Source: Gammaproteobacteria bacterium (GTDB lineage: Bacteria > Gemmatimonadota > Gemmatimonadetes > Longimicrobiales > Gaopeijiaceae). From it: a DNA stretch of 36,422 bases. The position numbers and the translations under genes are program-made. Location: assembly GCA_028820325.1 (NCBI GenBank), contig JAPPJO010000085.1, positions 1 through 36,422 of the forward strand. Reading direction: 5' to 3'. Positions 10,842 to 17,753 of the stretch are shown piece by piece; position 1 is the stretch's first letter; the number at the start of each line of letters is the position of its first letter. The notes beneath the pieces were generated by a model. That model was not told where the DNA came from and searched no databases. It saw nothing but the letters and a program-made list of their open reading frames with translations.

Positions 10842-11477
10842 CTACTCCCCCGGGGGCGGGTTGCCCGCCTGCGCCTGCAGCTGGCGAATGTGATTGACGA
10901 TGTGCCAGCGGTCGTAGTGCGGAATCTGGTGTCCGTAGGCGGGCATCAGTCCCCGCCCGACGCGAATGACGCCGTACATGTACCCATCGGGACGGATCGC
11001 GGTGGCCGCGCTCGACAGGTTGAACAGGGGAACCATGGGATGCAGCGGGGCGATGGCGGCGTTCGCGCCCACCCCGTCCACGCTGTGGCACGGAGCGCAG
11101 AAGCGGTTGTAGAGCCTCTCGCCGCGCGCGAGCGATTCAGCCGTGGCCTCCACCGGGTTCGCCATCTCCATCACCACCGGAGCCTGCGTAAGGACTTCCG
11201 TCGCCGTGAAGAACGGCGGCATCTCGGCCGCCGGATCCGGCTGCCCCAGTGATACCTGGCCCGGACCGGCGGAGAAGTTGCCGGCCGAGAAGGGAACCGA
11301 GCCCTCCGGCGGCAGCAGCGTGTTCTCGTAGGGGTCGAACGAGCGCTGGTCGCGCATGCTGCGCCCGAAGATCTGCACCATGAGGTCGTCGAAGGGCGAG
11401 CACGCGCTCACGAGCCCGGCCAGCAGGGCGGCCGCGACGAAGCGGACGGGGGTGCGCGAGCGAGGTCGGTCAGCCAT
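10842..11477 (-). CDS. actE: ACIII monohaem cytochrome c subunit ActE
   Basis: Lipid-anchored cytochrome c of ACIII that passes electrons from the pentahaem subunit to the oxidase or a soluble acceptor. The N-terminus has a short hydrophobic stretch ending in LVSAC, with the lipobox cysteine at residue 26. One haem-binding site, CAPCH, lies at residues 127-131, and GLMPAYGHQIP near residue 186 probably supplies the distal methionine ligand. The C-terminal WHIVNHIRQLQ is typical of class I cytochromes c. At 211 residues it has a long linker between anchor and haem domain, as is normal for ActE. Its ATG lies 8 nt inside the 3' end of actD, so translation is probably coupled. Confidence 0.94.
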   Translation of the reverse strand: MADRPRSRTPVRFVAAALLAGLVSACSPFDDLMVQIFGRSMRDQRSFDPYENTLLPPEGSVPFSAGNFSAGPGQVSLGQPDPAAEMPPFFTATEVLTQAPVVMEMANPVEATAESLARGERLYNRFCAPCHSVDGVGANAAIAPLHPMVPLFNLSSAATAIRPDGYMYGVIRVGRGLMPAYGHQIPHYDRWHIVNHIRQLQAQAGNPPPGE

Positions 11478-11994
11478 GGGACGGGGCGGGTTCTTCGGTG
11501 AGTTCGGCCGGGCCGCTGCCAGTGAGGATCCGGCGGGCTTCCTCGATGCGGTCGGCGGGCGCGCTCACGTGGATTCCGAAGCGTCCGCCGCTGAACCCGG
11601 GATCGTAGACCACGGGCGGGCGCAGCCGGGGGAGCTTCGCGTTGATGAAGACGCCGATGACCGTGGCGAGCGCACCGAACAGCACCGCCAGCTCGAATGC
11701 GATGATGAAGTACGCCGGGATCGACACGATGGGCTTGCCGCCCGTTACCAGCGGCCAGTCCATCGACGTCCAGGTGGTGAACGCGAACCCGGTCGCGGCG
11801 CCGGTCAGCCCTCCCACCAGCGCGAACACGCGCACCGGACTCTGGTCGTACCCCAGCGCTTCCTCCAGATGATGCTCGGGAAGCGGGGAATAGGCGATGA
11901 TCTTGCTGAATCCCGACTTGCGCAGCGCCTTGACGGCGTCCACCGCCCCGTCGAGGTAGTCGAACGAAGCCAGAAGACCGGCTTGCGCGCTCAT
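11470..11994 (-). CDS. actD: ACIII subunit ActD (DUF3341)
   Basis: Small membrane subunit of ACIII of the DUF3341 family. The protein starts MSAQAGLLASFDYLDGA, followed by a ferredoxin-like alpha/beta domain and two transmembrane helices (about residues 58-78 and 92-115); the block PPVVYDPGFSGGRFGIHV after the helices is characteristic. It is 174 residues long. I used the ATG at 11994 rather than the longer open frame because this ATG overlaps the actC stop as ATGA, a usual coupled arrangement, and because it gives the expected family N-terminus. It lies between actC and actE as in other ACIII operons. Confidence 0.93.
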   Translation of the reverse strand: MSAQAGLLASFDYLDGAVDAVKALRKSGFSKIIAYSPLPEHHLEEALGYDQSPVRVFALVGGLTGAATGFAFTTWTSMDWPLVTGGKPIVSIPAYFIIAFELAVLFGALATVIGVFINAKLPRLRPPVVYDPGFSGGRFGIHVSAPADRIEEARRILTGSGPAELTEEPAPSHG

Positions 11995-13367
11995 CGGGCG
12001 GCCTCCTTGCGGGCGCGGGAACGGAGCGGGGCCGGGAGCACTTCCTTCAGTTCCGCGATGGCCACCGGCGGCAACAGCCGGGTGAAGAGCAGGAACCAGA
12101 AGCAGAACCACCCGAAGCTGCCCAGCACGATGCCCATTTCGGTGATCGAGGGGCGGTACATTCCCCAGGCGAACGGCTCGTACTCGTGCGACAGCGAAGT
12201 CACGATGATCACGAAGCGCTCGAACCACATGCCGATGTTGACGAAGATCGAGATCACGAACAAGGCCGCGATGGAGCGCCGCACCCTTTTGAACCACAGC
12301 AGAATGGGCACCATGCCGTTACAGACCAGCATGGTCCACGTCGCCCACCAGTAGGGGCCGAACAAACGGTTCCAGAACACGCCGCGCTCGGGAGGCTCGC
12401 CGGAGTACCAGGCCATGAAGAACTCGGTCAGGTAGGCGTACAGCACGATCAGCGAGGTCAGCAGGCACAGCTTGGCCAGCGCGTCGAAGTGCTTGTTGGT
12501 GAGGTAGGCCTCCAGCCCGAAAAACTTCCTCATCGGCACGGCCAGGGTAATCACCATGGCGACGCCCGAGAAGATGGCGCCCGCGACGAAGTAGGGCGCG
12601 AAGATGGTGGCGTGCCAGCCGGGCACGATGCCCATGGCGAAGTCCCACGACACCACCGAGTGCACCGACAGCACCAGCGGGGTGGCCAGCGCGGCGAGGA
12701 AGATGTAGGCCTTGCCGAAGTGGTGCCACTCGCTGTCGGTTCCGCGCCATCCCAGCGACACGACGCTGTAGAACTTCTTGCGCAGCCCGCGGGCCTGGTC
12801 GCGCGCCGCGGCCAGATCCGGGATGGTCCCCAGGTAGAAGAAGACGGCGGACACGGTGAAGTAGGTCGTGACCGCGAAGACGTCCCACACCAGGGGCGAC
12901 TTGAAGTTGGGCCAGAGGAAGCGCGAGTTGGGATAGGGGATGAGCCAGTACGCGTGCCATACGCGGCCTACGTGAATCAGCGGGAACAGGCCGGCGGTCA
13001 TGACCGCGAACACCGTCATCGCCTCGGCGAGCCGGTAGACGGACTGCCGCCAGGGCGCGCGGAAGAGGAAGAGGATGGCGGAGATGAGGGTGCCCGAGTG
13101 GGCGATGCCGACCCAGAAGACGAACGTGGTGATGTAGGCGCCCCACCCGATCGGCGAGTTCAGCCCCGAGAGGCCGATCCCGTTGATGATCTGGTTCGCC
13201 CACGAGCCCGCGAACACGGCCAGCCCCAGCGAAGCCAGCCCGAACAGGATCCACCAGCCGCGCCCGGGACGCCCCAGAATCTTGAGGACGTCTTCGTTGA
13301 CCTGCTGGTAGGACCCGACATCCGGGTGGGCTACCGCGCCGCGGGGTGCTTCCGTCGCTGTCGCCAT
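11991..13367 (-). CDS. actC: ACIII membrane subunit ActC (NrfD/PsrC-like)
   Basis: Polytopic membrane subunit of ACIII, NrfD/PsrC superfamily, expected to form the main quinol site next to the iron-sulfur subunit ActB. The 458-residue protein has about ten transmembrane segments; recognisable blocks are GWWILFGLASLGLAVF, GVFWNRLFGPYWWATW and MGIVLGSFGWFCFWF. The ATG is preceded by CAGGAGAAGG, a strong ribosome binding site. It follows actB by 52 nt and overlaps actD by 4 nt. The N-terminal 35 residues are hydrophilic and cytoplasmic, as is usual in the family. Confidence 0.95.
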   Translation of the reverse strand: MATATEAPRGAVAHPDVGSYQQVNEDVLKILGRPGRGWWILFGLASLGLAVFAGSWANQIINGIGLSGLNSPIGWGAYITTFVFWVGIAHSGTLISAILFLFRAPWRQSVYRLAEAMTVFAVMTAGLFPLIHVGRVWHAYWLIPYPNSRFLWPNFKSPLVWDVFAVTTYFTVSAVFFYLGTIPDLAAARDQARGLRKKFYSVVSLGWRGTDSEWHHFGKAYIFLAALATPLVLSVHSVVSWDFAMGIVPGWHATIFAPYFVAGAIFSGVAMVITLAVPMRKFFGLEAYLTNKHFDALAKLCLLTSLIVLYAYLTEFFMAWYSGEPPERGVFWNRLFGPYWWATWTMLVCNGMVPILLWFKRVRRSIAALFVISIFVNIGMWFERFVIIVTSLSHEYEPFAWGMYRPSITEMGIVLGSFGWFCFWFLLFTRLLPPVAIAELKEVLPAPLRSRARKEAAR

Positions 13368-13419
13368 CCTTCTCCTGGACGCGTGTTCGCCGGCCAGCGG
13401 GCCGGAGGGCGCCCTGCTT

Positions 13420-16400
13420 CTAGTGTCCCGCCGCCGCCGGTTCGTGGAATGTCACCTTCCGCTGGTAGGTGACCGCCGGCTGCGTGTTGATCAGGTCGTC
13501 GAGCACCCGGTACGAGCGCTCGCTCGCGGTGACCTGGGCCACGCGCGAGTTGGGATCCCGGATGTTGCCGAAAACGATGGCCTCGGCCGGACAGCTCTGC
13601 TGGCACGCCGTCACGACTTCCCCGTCGGGGACGGCGCGTCCCTCCAGCACCGCCCGGTTCTCCACGTCGCGGATCCGCTGGACGCAGAAGGTGCATTTCT
13701 CCATGACCCCCTCGCCCCGCACGGTGACGTCCGGGTTGTACTGCCAGTTCAGGGGCTCGGGCACGTCCGAATACTCGTACCAGTTGAAGACGCGGACCTT
13801 GTAGGGGCAGTTGTTGGCGCAGTAGCGCGTGCCGACGCAGCGGTTGTAGACCTGCGCGTTCAGCCCGTCGGGCGTGTGGTAGGCCGCGAACACCGGGCAC
13901 ACCGGCTCGCAGGGAGCGTTGCCGCAGTGCTGGCAGAGCATGGGCGTGAAGCGCACGTCCACCGGGCCCGCGTGCGACGCGTCAACCGTCTCGAAGTAGT
14001 TCTCGATGCGCATCCACTGGATGTCGCGGCCCATGAGAAGCTCCTGCTCACCGACCACGGGGACGTTGTTCTCGGCCTGGCAGGCAGTGACGCAGGCGCT
14101 GCATCCGGTGCACTTGTCCAGGTCGATGGCCATCGCCCAGCGCGGGGTGGTCTCCGGGTCGTATTCGCCGTGACGGGCTCCCGGGAGCGGGAAATCGCCG
14201 GGCTCCCCATCCGCGGGAACGGGGACGAATCCCCCGACTTCCTGCAGCTCGTAGAGCGCGTGCTCGTCGTGCTCCTCCTCGGCTTGGCCGACGTCGGCGA
14301 GCGCGACCGCGGGCGCGATGTTGCGGTCTTCCTGGGTATGTCCCGAACCGTGGATGCTCGCGAGCTTGCGCCACTCCCCGGTCGCTTCGACCGCAACCCG
14401 GGTGGCGAGATGGACCATCCCCCCGGAGGGCTCCTCGGACTCGGCCGGGAGCAGTGCCATCGGGTTCACGCCGTTGCCATCGGCGAAGCGCCCGTAGCCA
14501 GTGTGTCCGCCGCCCATGGCGATCGCGGCGACGTCCTCGCGCACCCCCGCGTAGGGCCATACTGGCAGTTCCACCTGGCCGTGCGGCGAACTCACGCGCA
14601 CGACATCGCCTTCGCGGAGCTCGTGTCGCTCGGCCGTGGCGGGGTGCAGCTCCAGCCACGAATGCCAGGTGATCTTGCTCACCGGGTCGGGGAGCTCCTG
14701 CATCCACGAGCGGTTGGCCTGGCGTCCGTCCCCGAAGCGGGACGACGGGTACACGACCAGCGCCAGTCCGTCGTCGTCGCCGTCCAGGGAGGGCACGTCG
14801 AACCCGACCGCGGGATCCGGTGCGAGCAGCTCAGCGGCGGCCTCTTCCCCGTCGGTCTCCGACAAGACCACGCCCCTGCGCAGGGCCTCGCGCCAGAAGC
14901 CGTCGAAGTCGTCGTCTCCCGCGAGCCCCATCTCCTGCCAGCGGGCGCGCACATACTCCTGGAAGTCGCCGGCGCCCAGGTCCTGGCCGAGGGCGGTCGC
15001 CGCCGAGAGCAGCACGTCTCCGGTGGCGCGGGCATCGAACAGCGGAACCGGCCTCATGACCGGTTGCCGCAGCGCGTGCACGCCCGGGCGGGGGTGCGAG
15101 TCTCCCCACGACTCGAGCGGATGGGTGTCGGGCAGCACCAGATCGGCGAGGTGTGCCGTCTCGTCGAGTGCCGACGCGAAGGACACCTTGAACGGCACGG
15201 CCCCGAACGCCTCCGCGAAGCCTGCGGCGGGCGGCAGCGAATAGGCCGGGTTGGCGCTGTGAACCAGCGCGACCGCGACCTGCCCCGCCCGCATCGAGCT
15301 CATGGCCGACTCGAGCGACGCGTACGACGGGGACGCGGCCGCCTGGTCCGGACTGGCCAGGTGCACGGAGCGGCCGATGTTGCCCGCGACGTGGTTGAGC
15401 ACCAGCACCGCCAGGTTGGCGCCGGTGGCGCCCCGGTGCTGTCCGCTCACGCCGGGACCCAGCGCCAGCCCGGGCCCTTCGGCCACGAAGCGCCGAGCGA
15501 GATCGGCGATCTCCTCGGTCGAGAGCCCCGCGGCATTCGCCGCCGCGTCCAGGTCGAAACCGGCCAGCAGATACGCGTACGGGCCCGCGTCGGCCCCGTC
15601 GCCCGCGATCACCGCGGCCATGGCGAGCGCGACGGAAGCCTCCGATCCCGCACGGATGGGGAACCACTCATCGGCGTTCTGGCCCGTGAGCGAGAGCCGG
15701 GGCGCCACGAAGACGAAGCGTCCCTTGGAGCCCATCGGGTCGATGGCGCTGGTGCGGGCGAAGCCCCGCCCGTAAGCCGTCGGCGACAGCCAGGTCTCGA
15801 GAAAATCGGCGCCGAAGGAAAGCAGGAAGCGGGCCGCTTCGAAGTCGTAGGCGGGAACCACATCGCGTCCGAAGGCGATGCGCGCAGCCGCGCGCAGCGG
15901 GGCTTCCGACAGCGCCTCGTACTCCACGCGCGTACCGCCGGTCACCTCCGCGAAGCGATCGAAGAGGTGGCCGAGCGCTCCTCCGTCGCTCCCGGTGACG
16001 AGCAGCGCGTTCCCGCCCGCCGCGCCCAGCCGCTCGACGAGCTGCGCCTCGGCGTCCTCCCAACTGACGGGCGCGAAGCCGTCCCCGTCGCGCACCATCG
16101 GGCCCGTGAGACGATCGGGGTTGTAAAGGCCCTGCAGGGCCGAATGCCCGCGCGCGCACAACGCGCCTCCCGACACGGGATGCTCGGGGTTGCCCTCGAT
16201 CTTCACCGCGCGCCCCTCGCGCGTGCGCACCCAGATGCCGCACCCGGCGGGGCATTCTCCACACACGGATGCGTACCAGGTCGCGACCCCCGGCGTGATC
16301 TCCTCGGGTGGGACCACGTACGGGATGAGCTTCTCCACGTTCTCGGTGGAGCAGCCGAACATGGTGGCCCCGGCCCCCGATGCGCCCACCACCCGCAGGA

Positions 16401-16428
16401 AGTCCCGGCGCTGGATGCCGCCGCTCAT
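13420..16428 (-). CDS. actB: ACIII iron-sulfur subunit ActB (molybdopterin-oxidoreductase-like domain fused to ferredoxin domain)
   Basis: Large periplasmic subunit of ACIII. From the ATG at 16428 it has 1002 residues. The N-terminus has a twin-arginine motif (RRDFLRVVGASG) and a possible lipobox ending in MFGC, so Tat export is expected. Next comes a molybdopterin-oxidoreductase-like domain that keeps an N-terminal cysteine motif (C-x2-C-x3-C-x27-C), then a four-cluster ferredoxin domain with CTGCSACVTACQAEN, CQHCGNAPCEPVCP, CVGTRYCANNCPY and CTFCVQR...CQQSCP. In the third motif one cysteine is Thr (CVGT), which fits the single [3Fe-4S] cluster known in this subunit. An alternative start, ATG at 16503, is in frame 13 nt after the actA stop and would add a highly charged N-terminus; I prefer 16428 because the Tat signal follows directly. 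Catalysis at a Mo site is not expected. Confidence 0.94.
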   Translation of the reverse strand: MSGGIQRRDFLRVVGASGAGATMFGCSTENVEKLIPYVVPPEEITPGVATWYASVCGECPAGCGIWVRTREGRAVKIEGNPEHPVSGGALCARGHSALQGLYNPDRLTGPMVRDGDGFAPVSWEDAEAQLVERLGAAGGNALLVTGSDGGALGHLFDRFAEVTGGTRVEYEALSEAPLRAAARIAFGRDVVPAYDFEAARFLLSFGADFLETWLSPTAYGRGFARTSAIDPMGSKGRFVFVAPRLSLTGQNADEWFPIRAGSEASVALAMAAVIAGDGADAGPYAYLLAGFDLDAAANAAGLSTEEIADLARRFVAEGPGLALGPGVSGQHRGATGANLAVLVLNHVAGNIGRSVHLASPDQAAASPSYASLESAMSSMRAGQVAVALVHSANPAYSLPPAAGFAEAFGAVPFKVSFASALDETAHLADLVLPDTHPLESWGDSHPRPGVHALRQPVMRPVPLFDARATGDVLLSAATALGQDLGAGDFQEYVRARWQEMGLAGDDDFDGFWREALRRGVVLSETDGEEAAAELLAPDPAVGFDVPSLDGDDDGLALVVYPSSRFGDGRQANRSWMQELPDPVSKITWHSWLELHPATAERHELREGDVVRVSSPHGQVELPVWPYAGVREDVAAIAMGGGHTGYGRFADGNGVNPMALLPAESEEPSGGMVHLATRVAVEATGEWRKLASIHGSGHTQEDRNIAPAVALADVGQAEEEHDEHALYELQEVGGFVPVPADGEPGDFPLPGARHGEYDPETTPRWAMAIDLDKCTGCSACVTACQAENNVPVVGEQELLMGRDIQWMRIENYFETVDASHAGPVDVRFTPMLCQHCGNAPCEPVCPVFAAYHTPDGLNAQVYNRCVGTRYCANNCPYKVRVFNWYEYSDVPEPLNWQYNPDVTVRGEGVMEKCTFCVQRIRDVENRAVLEGRAVPDGEVVTACQQSCPAEAIVFGNIRDPNSRVAQVTASERSYRVLDDLINTQPAVTYQRKVTFHEPAAAGH

Positions 16429-16516
16429 GTGTTCTCGCTTCTCACTTGTTTCCCGCTTGTGGTCATGGGCTTCGCGTTCTCGCTTCCGGCCGTGGCTGCT
16501 CATGACTCGCGCTCGC

Positions 16517-17089
16517 TCAGTAGTGACATACCGCGCAGTCGCGGGAGACGTCCCGCTCCACATGGCACTGCACGCACCATCCCATGGAGAGCGGCTGGTT
16601 CACCGCCTCGATGACCGCCATCTCCTGCACCGGGCCGTGGCACTCCTGGCACTGGACCAGGGGTTCGCCGGACTCGTCGGGCGCGACGTGCCGCATGTGC
16701 GGGAAGCGCACGTGGTCGGAGACCTTGTAGATGCGCACCCACGGAATCGCTTCCTGGCGCTGGGCATAGTCGCGCACCTTGGCCACTTCCTCCGGATTGT
16801 TGCGGCCCTGGACCACCAGGTGGCAGCCCTGGCAGGTGGCAACCGGGGGGATGCCCGCGTCGACCGAACGCTCGGCGGAGAAGTGGCAATACTGACAGTC
16901 GATGCCGAACTCGCCGGCGTGAATGTCGTGCGGGAAGGCGATGGGCTGCGCCCGCGGATCCGGTTCCACAGCCGCCGTCTCGGCGGCGGCATCGGGGCTC
17001 TCCTGGGGGGTGTCGCCCTCCTGAACGAAGGCGAGGGCGCCGAGCGTCGCGACGACTCCGGCCAGAGCGGCAGTCCGCTGTCCCTTCAT
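16517..17089 (-). CDS. actA: ACIII pentahaem cytochrome c subunit ActA
   Basis: Five-haem cytochrome c of ACIII. With the ATG at 17087-17089 the protein has 190 residues: an N-terminal signal sequence or membrane anchor (MKGQRTAALAGVVATLGALAF), then CxxCH sites at 65-69 (CQYCH), 86-90 (CQGCH), 147-151 (CQECH), 172-176 (CVQCH) and 185-189 (CAVCH), with extra histidines (HDIHAGE, HMRHV) for distal ligation. The open frame continues upstream to 17434, but that part has no signal sequence or homology and the ATG fits the family. AAGGA lies 13 nt before it, a wide spacing. It is the first gene of the act operon, about 94 nt downstream of the predicted transcription start. Confidence 0.95.
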   Translation of the reverse strand: MKGQRTAALAGVVATLGALAFVQEGDTPQESPDAAAETAAVEPDPRAQPIAFPHDIHAGEFGIDCQYCHFSAERSVDAGIPPVATCQGCHLVVQGRNNPEEVAKVRDYAQRQEAIPWVRIYKVSDHVRFPHMRHVAPDESGEPLVQCQECHGPVQEMAVIEAVNQPLSMGWCVQCHVERDVSRDCAVCHY

Positions 17090-17189
17090 GAAGCGCGCGG
17101 TTCCTTGGCGTGTGGAGGTTCGAGGGAATGGCTCGCGCCGTTCGCATCCGGCGGCGACGGAGACACGCGGCCCATGTGGTTCGGGCCGC

Positions 17190-17218
17190 AAGTTAGGGGC
17201 ACCGGTGGCGAGCGTCAA
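17190..17218 (-). promoter_or_regulatory. Putative sigma-70-type promoter for actABCDEF
   Basis: On the minus strand TTGACG and TAACTT are separated by exactly 17 nt. The predicted start is roughly 94 nt upstream of the actA ATG, and no other gene lies between. The -35 element is identical to that of the candidate gcvH promoter. The -10 match is moderate, so confidence is limited. Confidence 0.45.
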
Positions 17219-17338
17219 CGGAACCGGGTCGAGTGGATCGGTTGGAACCCGGAGACCGCCGTTCGCGAAAGAACAGTCACGGAACGGATGCACGAGCCCC
17301 GCCCGAGGAGGCTGCTGCAGGATGACCGCTTCACCATG

Positions 17339-17374
17339 GCGGAACACGCGACGGAGCACGCGACGAGACACGCG
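17339..17374. repeat. Three imperfect 12-bp tandem repeats upstream of the act promoter
   Basis: On the minus strand the units are CGCGTGTCTCGT, CGCGTGCTCCGT and CGCGTGTTCCGC, directly adjacent, sharing CGCGTG and T/C at later positions. They begin about 120 bp upstream of the -35 element of the actA promoter. They could be binding sites for a regulator or simply a local slippage product. Confidence 0.6.
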
Positions 17375-17454
17375 CGGGAGAGCGCCCGCAGTGACTGACT
17401 CGCCGGGGTCGGGGCGCTGGATTTCCGGGTCCACGGATGATAATGTAAGCCACC

Positions 17455-17748
17455 ATGATCGACCCTGCGGTACCCTCCGACCTGAGGCCCATGCCGGGCC
17501 AGCACCTCGCCACCATCACGTACCAGAATCGAATCTGGGACGTCTATCTCGAGTTCGAAACCAAGCGCTCCGCGAGCGGGGAGCCGTGCCGGGCGAAGCT
17601 CGTCTATTCGCCGGCCGATGGCGAATCCGGGGACGCCGCGCAGACCGCGGCCATTTTTGTCGAGGAATCGTACGAGCTCGCGGTGGAGAAGGCCCAGAGC
17701 TTCAGGCGCCATCAACTGGAAGCGCTGCTCCGGTCCATTCTTCCCTGA
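17455..17748 (+). CDS. Hypothetical protein, 97 residues
   Basis: I do not recognise this protein. It begins MIDPAVPSDLRPMPGQ and has a beta-rich N-terminal half (HLATITYQNRIWDVYLEFE) and a helical C-terminal half (ESYELAVEKAQSFRRHQLEALL). It has no signal peptide or membrane segment. The codon use fits a GC-rich coding gene and the composition (Glu, Tyr and hydrophobic residues in sensible places) looks like a real protein, unlike the arginine-rich shadow frames nearby. No good ribosome binding site is visible. The next gene starts 5 nt after its stop, so the two probably form an operon, and the divergent act operon lies upstream. Confidence 0.65.
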   Translation: MIDPAVPSDLRPMPGQHLATITYQNRIWDVYLEFETKRSASGEPCRAKLVYSPADGESGDAAQTAAIFVEESYELAVEKAQSFRRHQLEALLRSILP

Positions 17749-17753
17749 CAGCC

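Larger units (their letters stand above)
17090..17454 (+). other. Intergenic region between divergent actA and the 97-aa gene
   Basis: This 365-nt stretch contains no gene I can support; open frames here are extensions or shadows of neighbours. It holds the actA promoter candidate (17190-17218) and three imperfect 12-bp tandem repeats (17339-17374). A GATAAT-containing stretch lies about 15 nt before the plus-strand ATG at 17455, too close to be a convincing -10 element. I see no clear plus-strand -35. Confidence 0.6.

Noticed and set aside
13420..16428. ActB as a catalytic molybdenum enzyme
   Set aside because: The domain order, gene neighbours and fused four-cluster domain are those of ACIII, in which the molybdopterin-like domain is not catalytic.
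13423..16614. A 1063-codon open frame on the plus strand opposite actB
   Set aside because: Antisense shadow of actB; composition is unlike a protein and no domain is seen.
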